Source: JAWOFN01 sp046497505 [NCBI: bacterium]
Lineage (GTDB): Bacteria; Blakebacterota; Blakebacteria; Blakebacterales
Direction: 5' to 3'
DNA: 35,828 nt
Assembly: GCA_046497505.1 (NCBI GenBank)
Contig: JAWOFN010000105.1
Location: forward strand, 1 to 35,828
Within the stretch, counting starts at the first letter, position 1. Every line of letters starts with the position of its first letter. A program made the translations under genes and the position numbers. Shown here one piece after another: positions 35,776 to 35,828 of this stretch. Below the pieces are notes generated by a model. The model was given only the letters and a program-made list of their open reading frames with translations. It did not search any database and was not told where the DNA came from.

Positions 35776-35828
35776 CATATGGGCTGCTATTTATCTTCTA
35801 CATTCTAAATTCTTAACCTATTTTACAT
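35722..35828. other. AT-rich tail foreign to the rest of the window
   Basis: From about 35722 the composition falls to roughly 30% G+C (32 of 106 bases by hand count) against a very G+C-rich background. No gene, inverted repeat or insertion-sequence end is visible in what is present. The break lies inside the regulator gene, so it is either a chimeric assembly end or the edge of an inserted AT-rich element. Confidence 0.8.

Overview
The window is a high-G+C bacterial chromosome segment. Genes are densely packed, often with ATGA/GTGA start-stop overlaps, and gene content is ordinary chromosomal apart from one anomalous end. Secreted Asp-box beta-propellers, an M14 carboxypeptidase with a long C-terminal extension, M20 peptidases, PD40-type lipoproteins, a bacterial PAC2 protein and a PilMNOQ system together are reminiscent of Gemmatimonadota or a related lineage. 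That assignment is an inference from gene style; no rRNA or marker phylogeny was available.

Layout. (1) 1-2196, plus strand: the 3' part of an RlpA-type lytic transglycosylase, then pyrF and pyrE (the last two steps of UMP synthesis, overlapping), then a small two-helix membrane protein. (2) 2255-3653: tRNA-Val(TAC), an unrecognised soluble protein, tRNA-Asp(GTC) and a strong hairpin. (3) 3744-7938: a large secreted Asp-box propeller protein and a PAC2-family protein, ended by a 17-bp perfect hairpin shared with the convergent strand. (4) 8032-10679, minus strand: an M20C dipeptidase (PepD type) and an AmrS-like radical SAM enzyme. (5) 10910-13385, plus strand: a multihaem c-type cytochrome lipoprotein, split by an in-frame TGA, and a lipoprotein with two rhodanese domains, ended by a textbook intrinsic terminator. 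(6) 13476-14588: a PD40 propeller lipoprotein. (7) 14601-21772, minus strand: the operon nfeD-slipin-M14 peptidase-M20 peptidase-pyrD. (8) 22152-35721, plus strand: a type IV pilus operon running prepilins (FimT/GspH-, PilV-, PilW-, PilX-like), pilM, pilN, pilO, a PilP-slot protein, pilQ, an HD-GYP phosphodiesterase, pilB, and a PilS/PilR-like two-component pair. (9) 35722-35828: an abrupt AT-rich tail that cuts the PilR-like regulator in mid AAA+ domain and looks like a chimeric join or a foreign insertion edge.

How the parts work together. The pilus operon has assembly (PilMNO, PilQ), power (PilB), second-messenger control (HD-GYP next to a PilB whose N-terminus matches the c-di-GMP-binding MshEN tandem motif exactly in spacing) and transcriptional control (NtrB/NtrC-like pair) in one nearly gapless unit. 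The cytochrome-rhodanese pair is the best candidate for a poorly described system: an extracytoplasmic electron-transfer module joined to sulfane-sulfur or selenium chemistry. pyrF/pyrE and pyrD belong to one pathway but lie in separate operons about 13 kb apart.
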